A stretch of DNA of 64,000 nt, from NCBI GenBank assembly GCA_945288535.1, contig CALYQQ010000011.1, forward strand, positions 45,255-109,254, read 5' to 3'. Positions 1-8,720 of this stretch are shown here, piece after piece. Within the stretch, counting starts at the first letter, position 1. Each line of letters opens with the position of its first letter. The position numbers and the translations under genes were made by a program. The notes under the pieces were generated by a model. That model did no database searches. It saw only the letters and a program-made list of their open reading frames with translations, and had not been told where the DNA came from. The DNA comes from an uncultured Enterobacterales bacterium (GTDB taxonomy: Bacteria; Pseudomonadota; Gammaproteobacteria; Enterobacterales; CALYQQ01).

Positions 1-1
1 T

Positions 2-1774
2 TTCCGTGATCTAACCGATGCACTAAAAGACATACCTGGTGTCGTTATTACTGGTAGTGGCGCCAATACGGATATAAGTATTCGCGGTATGGGGGCGAGT
101 TATACATTAATTTTAGTTGATGGTAAAAGACAAAATAGCCGGGAAACTCGGCCCAATAGTGATGGTCCTGGTATAGAGCAAGGTTGGATCCCACCACTAT
201 CAGCTATTGAACGGATAGAAGTTATTCGTGGCCCTATGTCATCACTTTATGGTTCAGATGCTATGGGGGGAGTGATTAATATTATTACTCGTAAAGTATC
301 ACCTACTTGGGGTGGTAGTGTGCGTTTAGATACCACAAAACAACACAACCAAAATGCTGGTGATCCAAGTAATGCTGAACTTTATATTAATGGCCCACTT
401 ATTGATAACATTCTTGGTGTACAAATATATGGTAAATATGCACACCGTCCCGAAGATAAAATTATTGGTGGTTATGCAGAACAAAACTTAAATAGTGTTA
501 ATAGCAAATTTAGTTATACGCCTTCAAATACGCAAACTGTTGAAATTGAATTAGGTGGCTCAATTCAAAAACGTGATGCAACGGAAAATGCCTCATCTAA
601 ATATAACAGTTCTCACCGATCACGTCGTGAAAATCAATCTATTCGACATAAAGGCTCGTGGGGCTCGGCTATGACAGATATAGTCGTTACTCACGAAAAT
701 ACGGATAATTATATTCGTAAGATGAAAATTGATAACACAAATGTTAATGGTCAAATGTTATTGCCTTTTGATGCTCATATGCTGACATTAGGAGGAAGTT
801 ATAAATATGAAAAACTTAATGATGATAATAATTCATACGATAAATCGTTAGAGAAAATTACGCGCTGGAGTTACTCTTTCTCAGCTGAAGATGAATGGCG
901 TGTTATTGATAATTTTGCATTAACTGCGGGATTACGCTATGACTACGATGAAAATTTCTCTGATCACTGGTCACCTCGCCTTTATGCTGTTTTTGATTTA
1001 ACGAATAATATTGTACTTAAAGGTGGTATTTCAACGGGATATAAAACACCTTCATTACGCCAAGTTGTTACTGATTGGGGACAACCGACTGGAAATCGTT
1101 ATGCTAATGGTATTATTTTAGGTTCGCCTAATTTGCAACCAGAAAAGTCTATTAATTATGAAACAAGCTTAAATTACTATAACCAAGAAAGTCGCATTAA
1201 TAGTAGTCTTACAGGCTTTTATACCAAGTTTAAAGATAAGATCCAAAGTCGATATATTTGTAGTGGGCCTTATGGCCAAAATAGCTGCACAGCCTCAAAT
1301 GGTAAAGACTATGATTTTATCCAGGAATGGGAAAATGTTGATAAAGCGACCTTATATGGTACAGAGTTTTCATTTAAAGTACCGTTAGTTAATCAATTAA
1401 GCCTAAGTAATAATTATACGTGGACAAAAACAGAACAAAAGAGTGGTGTAAACAAAGGTATGGCATTGAACCGTATCCCAGAACATCGATTTGTTGCGAC
1501 ACTTGATTGGAAAGTTAATGACATGATAGATACTTGGCTAAAAGCCACCTACAACGGTAAAGAAGTGACATCAACACGAAAAAATAACACAATGAAAGTG
1601 GATAAATATCCTGGCTTTACAACATGGGATATTGGTGCTTCATGGAAAGTACATGCTCAAACCAACCTCTATGCGGGCATTTATAATATTACCGATAAGA
1701 AAATTAATAATGAGACTGTAGGTAAAGAGCAAGATGGTCGTCGTTATTGGATAGGAATAAATATTGACTTTTAA
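2..1774 (+). CDS. cirA: CirA-like TonB-dependent outer-membrane receptor (5' end outside the window)
   Basis: This is the C-terminal part of a TonB-dependent receptor that takes up iron-catecholate type ligands across the outer membrane. The frame is open from base 2, so the signal peptide, TonB box and start of the plug lie upstream of the window. The plug is recognisable from SIRGMG and SYTLILVDGKR, followed by WIPPLSAIERIEVIRGPMSS and LYGSDAMGGVINIIT, closely matching the E. coli colicin I receptor CirA. The beta-barrel follows and ends in an aromatic residue (NIDF), as expected for BamA-dependent insertion. A pair of cysteines in an extracellular-loop region (near CSGPYGQNSC) may form a disulfide. 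The ligand cannot be read from sequence; other catecholate receptors of the FepA/IroN group are alternatives. A Fur box would lie outside the window. Confidence 0.9.
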   Translation, partial: FRDLTDALKDIPGVVITGSGANTDISIRGMGASYTLILVDGKRQNSRETRPNSDGPGIEQGWIPPLSAIERIEVIRGPMSSLYGSDAMGGVINIITRKVSPTWGGSVRLDTTKQHNQNAGDPSNAELYINGPLIDNILGVQIYGKYAHRPEDKIIGGYAEQNLNSVNSKFSYTPSNTQTVEIELGGSIQKRDATENASSKYNSSHRSRRENQSIRHKGSWGSAMTDIVVTHENTDNYIRKMKIDNTNVNGQMLLPFDAHMLTLGGSYKYEKLNDDNNSYDKSLEKITRWSYSFSAEDEWRVIDNFALTAGLRYDYDENFSDHWSPRLYAVFDLTNNIVLKGGISTGYKTPSLRQVVTDWGQPTGNRYANGIILGSPNLQPEKSINYETSLNYYNQESRINSSLTGFYTKFKDKIQSRYICSGPYGQNSCTASNGKDYDFIQEWENVDKATLYGTEFSFKVPLVNQLSLSNNYTWTKTEQKSGVNKGMALNRIPEHRFVATLDWKVNDMIDTWLKATYNGKEVTSTRKNNTMKVDKYPGFTTWDIGASWKVHAQTNLYAGIYNITDKKINNETVGKEQDGRRYWIGINIDF

Positions 1775-1791
1775 AACATCTTAAAGCAAAC

Positions 1792-1820
1792 GTGGGCACG
1801 CTATAAATTAGCCTGCCCAC
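1792..1820. terminator. Hairpin between convergent receptor gene and tyrB
   Basis: A 7-bp GC-rich stem (GTGGGCA at 1792-1798 with TGCCCAC at 1814-1820) sits between the stop codons of two convergent genes. No strong T-run follows on either strand, so termination is plausible but not certain. Confidence 0.45.
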
Positions 1821-1849
1821 ATATATATATGATTTAATAAACAAACAAA

Positions 1850-3040
1850 TTACTGCACTGCTGCAAACGCTTTAGCCACATAATTAACGTTAGTATCAGT
1901 AAGGCCAGTTAAACACATTCTACCACTACGCAATAAATATACGCCATAAAGTTCTCGCAATCTATCAACCTGTTCAGCACTAAAACCAGTGTAGCTGAAC
2001 ATACCTCGTTGCGTTAATAAATACTTGAAATCATGACCAGGTAAAACAACGCCAAGAGCATCAACAAGCTTTTGTCGCATAGTCAAAATTCTATTACGCA
2101 TCTGTGTCACATCCTCGATCCATCGCGCTTTTAAATGATGATCGGCCAATACCGTTGCAACTAATCTAGCACCTTGTAAAGGTGGACTAGAATAATTACG
2201 CCGCACATTAGCTTTTAATTGACCTAATACACAATCAGCCTGTAGCTTATTCTCACAAAAAATAGATAGCGCACCACAACGCTCGCCATATATCGACAAA
2301 TTTTTTGAGAACGAATTGCTCAGTAAGGCTGAAATACCCGCTTCTGCAATTTTTCTAACTAAATAGCTATCAGCCGTTAGACTTTCGGCAAAGCCCTGAT
2401 AGGCCAAATCCATAAAAGGAATAAGCTGTCGTTCTCTTAATATGTCAATAACGTGATCCCATTGTTGTTCAGTAAGATCGGCTCCTGTTGGATTATGGCA
2501 ACAAGGATGTAATAAAACGATACTTTTAGCAGGCAAAGTCGCTAATATTGATAACATTGCTGAAAAATCAACCCCTTTTGTACGATAATCAAAATAAGGA
2601 TAATAATTTATCTTTATTCCAGCACCACTAAAAATAGCGGCATGATTATCCCATGTAGGGTTACTTAACCACACTTGTGAATCAGGAAAATAGCATTTAA
2701 GAAACTCGGCACCTATTTTTAATGCACCAGAAGCACCAATCGATTGAATCGTTGCAACTCGTTTAGCAAGAAGTGCGGCATGATTTTCACCCAATAATAA
2801 TTGTTGCGTAAGCTCACAATAACGTGCTAATCCATCCATAGGTAAATAAAGCAATGGTGATTTTTCACGAGCTAATTGCATCTGAGCTTGTTCTATCACA
2901 GGTAATAAGGGTACCTCGCCTTCTGCATTATAATAAAGGCCAATACTTAGATTTGCTTTATTTTCACGCTTATCAAGTAAATAATCCTCCATTAGCGAAA
3001 GAATAGGATCCCCAGAATACGCATCCACATGCTGAAACAT
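1850..3040 (-). CDS. tyrB: Aromatic-amino-acid aminotransferase TyrB
   Basis: A PLP-dependent class I aminotransferase that makes tyrosine and phenylalanine (also leucine and aspartate) from the keto acids with glutamate. At 396 residues it matches E. coli TyrB (397) end to end, including the NLSIGLYYN, HPCCHNPTGADLT and VRRNYSSPP blocks. The PLP lysine is in SNSFSKNLSIYGER (about residue 246) and the pyridine-nitrogen aspartate is in PFMDLAYQG (about 211). The start chosen is the ATG at 3040, because AGGAG lies six bases upstream. A TTG two codons earlier directly abuts that site and is less likely. It stands alone; I see no clear TyrR box upstream. Confidence 0.95.
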   Translation of the reverse strand: MFQHVDAYSGDPILSLMEDYLLDKRENKANLSIGLYYNAEGEVPLLPVIEQAQMQLAREKSPLLYLPMDGLARYCELTQQLLLGENHAALLAKRVATIQSIGASGALKIGAEFLKCYFPDSQVWLSNPTWDNHAAIFSGAGIKINYYPYFDYRTKGVDFSAMLSILATLPAKSIVLLHPCCHNPTGADLTEQQWDHVIDILRERQLIPFMDLAYQGFAESLTADSYLVRKIAEAGISALLSNSFSKNLSIYGERCGALSIFCENKLQADCVLGQLKANVRRNYSSPPLQGARLVATVLADHHLKARWIEDVTQMRNRILTMRQKLVDALGVVLPGHDFKYLLTQRGMFSYTGFSAEQVDRLRELYGVYLLRSGRMCLTGLTDTNVNYVAKAFAAVQ

Positions 3041-3245
3041 TGACAACTCCTGATCAGAATAAAATAAATAATAGATATGCTTAGAAAAACAACGGCCATA
3101 CCACTCTATGGGGCAATATAGCTGACATATATGTCGTCAATAAACTAATTTTCAGCGTATTTATTTGCTAATTAATAGTGTATATTATTATAATGACCAA
3201 AAAATAAGCAAATTGTCAATAAAATAAGTAAGGGATAACGCAATC

Positions 3246-3641
3246 ATGACATCTTTTTCCTCCTTAGATCAGACAATCCTTTTTATTGGCCAAATCTGGT
3301 CGTATAAAACGCGTCCAGGTGAAGATTACTCAAGATTAATGATAAATCAAATCGACAAAGATCGGCGCTATGGTCTGATATACCATATTAGTATCACAAG
3401 AATAAGGATCAAAGATCCAACTATACCTGGAGGTATTGCCTATCAATTGCCTCATCTTCCCGTTTCAGAACACACACTACAAAAAAGTTTAACTACATTA
3501 ATGAAACAATCACGTCCTGATAACCTTTATTTGCCAGGGTATAAAATTTGGAAAAAAGCGTTTCAATGTGGAAAAGCAGATATTTTTACAAATAGTGTTG
3601 CTGAAATTATTAATTTTGTTGAAAGTGCACTTAATCAATAA
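3246..3641 (+). CDS. Conserved hypothetical protein
   Basis: A 131-residue soluble protein with no signal peptide or membrane segment. It starts with FIGQIWSYKTRPGEDYSRLMI and contains IYHISITRIRIKDP and LPHLPVSEHTLQKSL. I recall similar small proteins of unknown function across proteobacteria whose N-terminus reads VGQIWxYKTRPGE; no catalytic motif can be assigned. The ATG follows an AAGGGATAACG stretch that serves as ribosome-binding site. The 200-bp spacer upstream is shared with the divergent tyrB. Confidence 0.75.
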   Translation: MTSFSSLDQTILFIGQIWSYKTRPGEDYSRLMINQIDKDRRYGLIYHISITRIRIKDPTIPGGIAYQLPHLPVSEHTLQKSLTTLMKQSRPDNLYLPGYKIWKKAFQCGKADIFTNSVAEIINFVESALNQ

Positions 3642-3698
3642 TATTTCATAATTTATTTAAAAACAAAACGTCACTTAACGGATTTTTAACTAAAATTC

Positions 3699-4184
3699 AT
3701 GGTATCGTTAATGGATGCAAATATACTACATCTAAGATCACCCACCGCTGAAGATTATATAATTTTATCGTCATGGATTAGAAATCGCCAAGAAATGGCA
3801 TATTGGACAGGATCTCAGCTACCCTTCCCATTTAATAAAAATGAACTTAGGCTATTACTAACACAATCAACAGAGCAAAGTTACATATTAACTAATCAAC
3901 AAAATAATCCCCTAGGATTTGGCCAATTTCGCGTAAATGGTCCTAACTCAGTACTTCTTTGTCGAATTATTGTTGCACCTACATTTAGAGGATTTGGTTT
4001 CGGTAAGTCATTGTGTCGTTTGCTTATAACGAGTGCGGTACAACGAACAAATGCATCACAATTGACATTACGCGTTTATCGCTGTAATTATCGTGCTTTA
4101 GCAATTTATCAAAGTCTAAGATTTACTGCATTAGAAATCGAATCCGATCCGCAAATCTTAACAATGAAACGTATAATTAAGTAA
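3699..4184 (+). CDS. GNAT-family N-acetyltransferase
   Basis: A 161-residue acetyl-CoA-dependent N-acetyltransferase of unknown substrate. The acetyl-CoA-binding motif A is clear: CRIIVAPTFRGFGFGKSL, with the R-G-x-G-x-G/K loop near residues 97-105. The C-terminal RVYRCNYRALAIYQSLRF block is the usual motif B. The start is uncertain. Neither the ATG at 3699 nor the one at 3711 has a good Shine-Dalgarno sequence, and homologues usually begin just before an LRSPTAEDY-like strand. It follows the hypothetical gene by 57 bp and may be co-transcribed with it. Confidence 0.85.
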   Translation: MVSLMDANILHLRSPTAEDYIILSSWIRNRQEMAYWTGSQLPFPFNKNELRLLLTQSTEQSYILTNQQNNPLGFGQFRVNGPNSVLLCRIIVAPTFRGFGFGKSLCRLLITSAVQRTNASQLTLRVYRCNYRALAIYQSLRFTALEIESDPQILTMKRIIK

Positions 4185-4486
4185 ACCTTTCGTTTATTTA
4201 ATGATAACATAATGAAAAATAGTTATATTTTCTTTAAATAAGAACATGATTTTTAGGTTACCATCAAACAAGCAAAACAGCTAATCTTACCTACTTTATA
4301 CATTAACAATGTTAATGATGCACCAAATGCTAAAAAGCCTATTTCTAGAAAATAATCTCAAAAATTGAACATATTTACAGTATAAAATGATAACTAAATT
4401 TATTAGATTAGAGAGTTGTCCAGTCTGATTTTTAATAATTGGAATATACACAACCATAACTTATAGTTATCATATAGACTAAAAAA

Positions 4487-4502
4487 TGTGAATAATGTCA
4501 AA
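4487..4502 (+). promoter_or_regulatory. CRP-like site upstream of fruBKA
   Basis: TGTGA-N6-TCAAA with A-rich flanks matches the CRP consensus TGTGA-N6-TCACA in the complete first half and three of five bases of the second. It lies about 160 bp before fruB. CRP control of fru operons is known in enterics; its use here is inferred. Confidence 0.45.
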
Positions 4503-4561
4503 AAAAATTAACATTAAATCACAAAATGCTTGCATATAAGCAACAAAAGATCTGAAATCAT

Positions 4562-4573
4562 TGAAACGTTTCA
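4562..4573 (+). promoter_or_regulatory. Cra (FruR) operator 1 of fruBKA
   Basis: TGAAACGTTTCA is a perfect 12-bp palindrome matching the core of the Cra/FruR consensus (TGAAWCSNT), about 90 bp before the fruB start. In E. coli, Cra represses fruBKA from two operators and is released by fructose-1-phosphate. No cra gene is visible in this window. Confidence 0.7.
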
Positions 4574-4626
4574 GCAACTGTCAGAAAAGCTTTTTTTCAC
4601 TGTTGTATTAATTTACTTAATTTAAA

Positions 4627-4641
4627 GCTGAATCGTTTTTA
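4627..4641 (+). promoter_or_regulatory. Cra (FruR) operator 2 of fruBKA
   Basis: GCTGAATCGTTTTTA fits the published 15-base Cra consensus RSTGAAWCSNTHHHW at every position. It ends 21 bases before the fruB ATG and so probably overlaps the transcript start, a repressing position. Confidence 0.75.
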
Positions 4642-4662
4642 TAAATTCATGCGAGGAAAGCT

Positions 4663-5817
4663 ATGTTTCAGTTGTCACAACAAGATATTCATATTGCAGC
4701 CAATGCTGATAATAAACTGGATGCAATTAAACAAGTTGCTTCCGCGTTAACCACTAAAGGGTGTGTTGATGCGGGCTACGTCGACGGTATGTTACAAAGA
4801 GAGCAACAAACATCTACTTATCTAGGAAATGGTATTGCCATTCCTCATGGAACAATAGATACACGTCATTTAGTTAAAAAGACTGGTATTCAAGTATTCC
4901 AATTTCCTAAAGGTATTGATTGGGGAGATGGCCAACTTGCCTATGTAGTTATAGGCATTGCTGCAAGTTCTGATGAGCATTTATCTTTATTACGCCAATT
5001 AACACATGTACTTAGCGATGAAAGTGTTACTGATAAACTTGCTAAAACAACATCAGCAGACGAACTACGTAGCCTATTGATGGCTGAGAATAAATCAGAA
5101 GAATTGCTTTTCAACAATAGTATGATTGCGCTTGATGTTAAAGCAAATAATCTCACGGTATTGCAAGCAGTAAATTTAGGTAATTTACAGCAAGCTGACG
5201 CAATTTCTGCTGATTTTATCAGTGATATCATTGCGAAACCGCCATTAAATTTAGGGCAAGGAATTTGGTTTAGTGATAGTGCACATGGCAATCAAAAAAG
5301 TGCTATTGCAATTAGTCGTACATCTGAATCATTCTCCGTTAATAGCGAAAAAGCAACATTAATGATCACAGTTTCAATGGTTGATACTCAGCCTCAACCT
5401 ATTCTTGATAACTTAATGAATTTACTTAATGCGCAAAAAGCAGAGCAATTACTTAATGCAGCGGATCAGAGTGCGGTCTTAGCCTTGCTATCAGGACAAA
5501 CAGCGCCATCTGATTCTGATTCAGAACAAGGGGATACATTGACAGCGGAATTTACCATCCGTAATGAGCATGGTATACATGCCCGTCCAGGTGCGATGTT
5601 AGTTAATACCATAAAGAAATTCGACTCTAATATTACTGTTGCTAATCTTGACGGTACGGGTAATACCGTTAACGGCAGAAGTTTAATGAAAGTCGTTGCA
5701 CTTGGTGTTAAAAAAGGTCATAAGCTGCGCTTTACAGCTAGTGGTCCTGATGCCCAAGAAGCATTAAACGCTATCGGTGAGGCTATTGAAAATGGTCTGG
5801 GTGAGGGGGCTGCATGA
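4663..5817 (+). CDS. fruB: PTS fructose-specific EIIA-FPr protein FruB
   Basis: The diphosphoryl-transfer protein of the fructose phosphotransferase system. It carries phosphate from enzyme I to FruA in the cytoplasm. An N-terminal EIIA domain has its phospho-histidine in GIAIPHGT (His62). A middle linker domain follows, and a C-terminal HPr-like (FPr) domain has its active histidine in [10 protein letters not shown] (His306) and the [12 protein letters not shown] block. Length (384 aa) and sequence agree with E. coli FruB (376). The ATG follows GCGAGGAAAGCT. It is first in a tight operon and overlaps fruK by 4 bp. Two Cra-type operators and a CRP-like site lie upstream. Confidence 0.97.
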   Translation: MFQLSQQDIHIAANADNKLDAIKQVASALTTKGCVDAGYVDGMLQREQQTSTYLGNGIAIPHGTIDTRHLVKKTGIQVFQFPKGIDWGDGQLAYVVIGIAASSDEHLSLLRQLTHVLSDESVTDKLAKTTSADELRSLLMAENKSEELLFNNSMIALDVKANNLTVLQAVNLGNLQQADAISADFISDIIAKPPLNLGQGIWFSDSAHGNQKSAIAISRTSESFSVNSEKATLMITVSMVDTQPQPILDNLMNLLNAQKAEQLLNAADQSAVLALLSGQTAPSDSDSEQGDTLTAEFTIRNEHGIHARPGAMLVNTIKKFDSNITVANLDGTGNTVNGRSLMKVVALGVKKGHKLRFTASGPDAQEALNAIGEAIENGLGEGAA

Positions 5818-6752
5818 GTAGAAAAGTTGCTACAATTACCTTAAATCCAGCTTATGATTTAGTTGGCCATTTACCTATCATTGAACTTAACGAAGTTAAT
5901 CGGGTTAAAATGGCAGGACTCCACGCCGCAGGAAAAGGTATTAATGTCGCTAAGGTGTTAAAAGAACTTGGTATGGATGTCACTGTAGGTGGCTTTATGG
6001 GGATTGAAAACCAGGATGGTTTTCAACAACTATTTAGTCAATTAGGCATTGCTAATCGTTTTCAATTGGTCCCAGGCCGCACTCGAATTAATGTCAAATT
6101 AACAGAAGATAATGGCAATGTGACTGACCTTAATTTTTCAGGATTCGAGGTTACTGCTGCAGATTGGCAACAGTTTGTTACTGACTCATTAACCTGGTTG
6201 AACCAATGTGATATCGTGTGTGTCAGTGGCAGTTTACCTGGTGGGGTTGATACTAATGCTTTTACTGACTGGCTTACCCAGTTAAAAACACAATGTCCAT
6301 GTGTAGTATTCGATAGTAGTGGTGATGCATTGATGGCCGGTCTAAAAGCGTCACCATGGTTAGTAAAACCTAATCATCGTGAATTAGAAGGCTGGGTTGG
6401 CCATAAACTTGACTCACTTGAAGATATTATAAAAGCAGCTCACCAGCTCCATGACTCAGGTATTGCTCATGTTATCGTTTCTCTAGGAGAAAAAGGTGCT
6501 TTATGGGTAAATTCCACTGAAACATGGCTAGCGACTCCACCAGCTTGTAACGTTGTTAGTACTGTAGGAGCAGGTGATTCCATGGTTGCTGGATTAATAT
6601 ACGGATTACTCATGCGAGAATCTACTGAACATACTTTACGCCTGGCGACCGCTATTAGCGCATTAGCAGTTAGTCAAAGTAATGTGGGCGTAACCGATCG
6701 TACTCAACTGGCCGCGATGATGGCGCGTGTCGAGTTGAAATCATTAAACTAA
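5814..6752 (+). CDS. fruK: 1-phosphofructokinase FruK
   Basis: A PfkB/ribokinase-family kinase that phosphorylates fructose-1-phosphate, the product of the FruA permease, to fructose-1,6-bisphosphate. The 312 residues match E. coli FruK in length. Family signatures are [16 protein letters not shown] near residue 40, VSGSLPGG in the middle, and [11 protein letters not shown] (about 248-258), which carries the catalytic aspartate. The start codon overlaps the fruB stop as ATGA, indicating translational coupling. Its product feeds lower glycolysis directly, bypassing pfkA. Confidence 0.97.
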   Translation: MSRKVATITLNPAYDLVGHLPIIELNEVNRVKMAGLHAAGKGINVAKVLKELGMDVTVGGFMGIENQDGFQQLFSQLGIANRFQLVPGRTRINVKLTEDNGNVTDLNFSGFEVTAADWQQFVTDSLTWLNQCDIVCVSGSLPGGVDTNAFTDWLTQLKTQCPCVVFDSSGDALMAGLKASPWLVKPNHRELEGWVGHKLDSLEDIIKAAHQLHDSGIAHVIVSLGEKGALWVNSTETWLATPPACNVVSTVGAGDSMVAGLIYGLLMRESTEHTLRLATAISALAVSQSNVGVTDRTQLAAMMARVELKSLN

Positions 6753-6767
6753 CAGCAGGAGGCCTTA

Positions 6768-8459
6768 ATGAATACACTGCTGATAATAAAAAATACATTT
6801 GGTCAGGCACGTAATTACCTGGCGAAATCCACACTCAAAGCAGCTTTTGCTGATGCTGGACTTACATTAACTGATCAAGTAAATGATGCTGACTTAGTGA
6901 TTGCTTTTGATCAAGCAAGTTTAGCCGATGATAACCTTGCGGGTAAACGTGTTTTTGTTGGTGACATAGAACAAGCAATTCGCCAGCCTGTTGCCTTTCT
7001 AACAACAGCAAAAAATAACGCTACTGAATGGCAAGCACCAGCAATAGATGCAAATAGCATTGCGGGACGAAAACGTATTGTTGCTGTCACTGCTTGTCCT
7101 ACAGGTGTTGCACATACATTTATGGCTGCAGAAGCTATTGAAACTGAGGCGAAAAAACGTGGCTGGTGGGTAAAAGTAGAAACACGTGGTTCAGTAGGTA
7201 CAGGTAATGCCTTGACACCAGATGAAATTAAACAAGCTGATTTAGTTCTAGTTGCTGCAGATATCGAAGTCGATCTTAATAAATTTGCTGGCAAACCTAT
7301 GTATCGTACGTCAACAGGACTTGCACTTAAAAAGACAGCTCAAGAATTTGATAAAGCATTTAAAGAAGCGCGCGTTTTTGAACCAAAAACACAAGCAACT
7401 ACACAGGCATCATCAGAGCAAAAACAAGAATCTACTGGTATTTATCGCCATTTGTTGACAGGTGTATCGTATATGCTCCCAATGGTGGTTGCTGGCGGGT
7501 TATGTGTGGCACTATCACTTATCTTCGGTATTAATGCTTATGAAGTACCGGGTAGTTTAGCAGCTGCTCTGCATGAAATTGGTGGCGATACAGCCTTTAA
7601 ACTTATGGTGCCAATATTAGCCGGTTATATTGCATTTTCTATTGCCGATCGACCTGGTTTAGTGCCTGGTATGATTGGTGGTATGTTAGCTGATAGTACT
7701 AAAGCAGGTTTTCTAGGGGGAATTTTAGCTGGTTTCCTTGCGGGTTATATTGCTAAATTTATCAGCAGAAAGTTAAAACTACCACAAAGCCTGGAATCAT
7801 TAAAACCGATATTGATCATTCCTTTATTTGCCAGTTTAATCACTGGATTAATTATGATCTATGTTATCGGTACGCCTGTCGCTGCTGTTATGTCTTGGCT
7901 TACTGCGTGGATACAAGAGTCAGGTCAAACAGATACAGGAATTATATTAGGTGCGATCCTTGGTATTATGATGTGTTCTGATATGGGGGGCCCAATAAAT
8001 AAAGCAGCTTACGCTGCGAGTGTTGCGCTTATCAGTAAAGGCCTTTATATGCCAATAGCTGCAACTATGGCGGCTGGTATGGTACCTCCACTTGCTGTTG
8101 GCTTAGCTACTTTATTAGCACGTCGTAAATTCGCTCAAGCGGAACGCGATAGTGGTAAAACAGCATTAGTTCTCGGTATGTGCTTTATTTCAGAAGGTGT
8201 TATTCCATTTGCGGCACGTGATCCTATGCGTGTTATACCTTGCTGTATCGCTGGAGGAGCCTTAACAGGCGCACTATGCATGGCTATAGGAGCACAGTTA
8301 AAAGCACCACATGGCGGTATTTTTGTTCTGGCCATTCCTGGTGCAATTACACCAGTGCTTGGTTATCTTCTGGCTATTTTAGCAGGGGCTCTTGTTGCTG
8401 GTATTGCGTATGCCATTGTAAAACGTCCTGAGTCAAAAGAAATCGAAAATACGATTTAA
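6768..8459 (+). CDS. fruA: PTS fructose permease EIIBC, FruA
   Basis: The membrane permease that imports fructose and phosphorylates it to fructose-1-phosphate. The order is a degenerate EIIB' domain (about 1-100), the active EIIB domain with its phospho-cysteine in VTACPTGVAHTFMAAEA (Cys110), a short Q/T-rich linker, then the multi-spanning EIIC domain. EIIC carries GGMLADSTKAGFLGGILAGF, MCSDMGGPINKAAY and FISEGVIPFAARDP. At 563 residues it equals E. coli FruA. It has a strong ribosome site (CAGGAGG) and follows fruK by 15 bp. It ends the operon; a stable hairpin lies just after. Confidence 0.97.
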   Translation: MNTLLIIKNTFGQARNYLAKSTLKAAFADAGLTLTDQVNDADLVIAFDQASLADDNLAGKRVFVGDIEQAIRQPVAFLTTAKNNATEWQAPAIDANSIAGRKRIVAVTACPTGVAHTFMAAEAIETEAKKRGWWVKVETRGSVGTGNALTPDEIKQADLVLVAADIEVDLNKFAGKPMYRTSTGLALKKTAQEFDKAFKEARVFEPKTQATTQASSEQKQESTGIYRHLLTGVSYMLPMVVAGGLCVALSLIFGINAYEVPGSLAAALHEIGGDTAFKLMVPILAGYIAFSIADRPGLVPGMIGGMLADSTKAGFLGGILAGFLAGYIAKFISRKLKLPQSLESLKPILIIPLFASLITGLIMIYVIGTPVAAVMSWLTAWIQESGQTDTGIILGAILGIMMCSDMGGPINKAAYAASVALISKGLYMPIAATMAAGMVPPLAVGLATLLARRKFAQAERDSGKTALVLGMCFISEGVIPFAARDPMRVIPCCIAGGALTGALCMAIGAQLKAPHGGIFVLAIPGAITPVLGYLLAILAGALVAGIAYAIVKRPESKEIENTI

Positions 8460-8470
8460 TAAAATAAACG

Positions 8471-8497
8471 GGCTGCTAATATAGGTTATTAGCAGCC
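8471..8497. terminator. Hairpin downstream of fruA
   Basis: A 10-bp perfect stem (GGCTGCTAAT at 8471-8480 with ATTAGCAGCC at 8488-8497) with a 7-base loop lies 11 bases after the fruA stop. The 3' side lacks a T-run, so it may protect the transcript end rather than terminate on its own. Confidence 0.55.
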
Positions 8498-8720
8498 TGG
8501 CCTGACACTAATATATTTCAACCTCTAAATAATAATTACTTTATATAACTACCACACGCGTCCATAATCCCTACACTACTTTTTGACATACAAACTCAAA
8601 TAAGCACTTAATAACATATTCATAATATTTTTACAAAATAGCGAGGTCCTTACCATTTTATTTGTTTTCCCATGCTCGGTAATTAAATCAAATTTAACAT
8701 AGATAATAGAGGGAATTTTC

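Noticed and set aside
4281..4360. Inverted repeat CATTAAC/GTTAATG after the GNAT gene
   Set aside because: It is a short A/T-only palindrome with a 3-base loop and no T-run. That is expected by chance in this composition.
7252..7458. Short open frames inside fruA and on the opposite strand of fruA, fruB, cysE, glyS and tadG
   Set aside because: They are out-of-frame shadows of well-identified genes, with no ribosome sites and no credible products.
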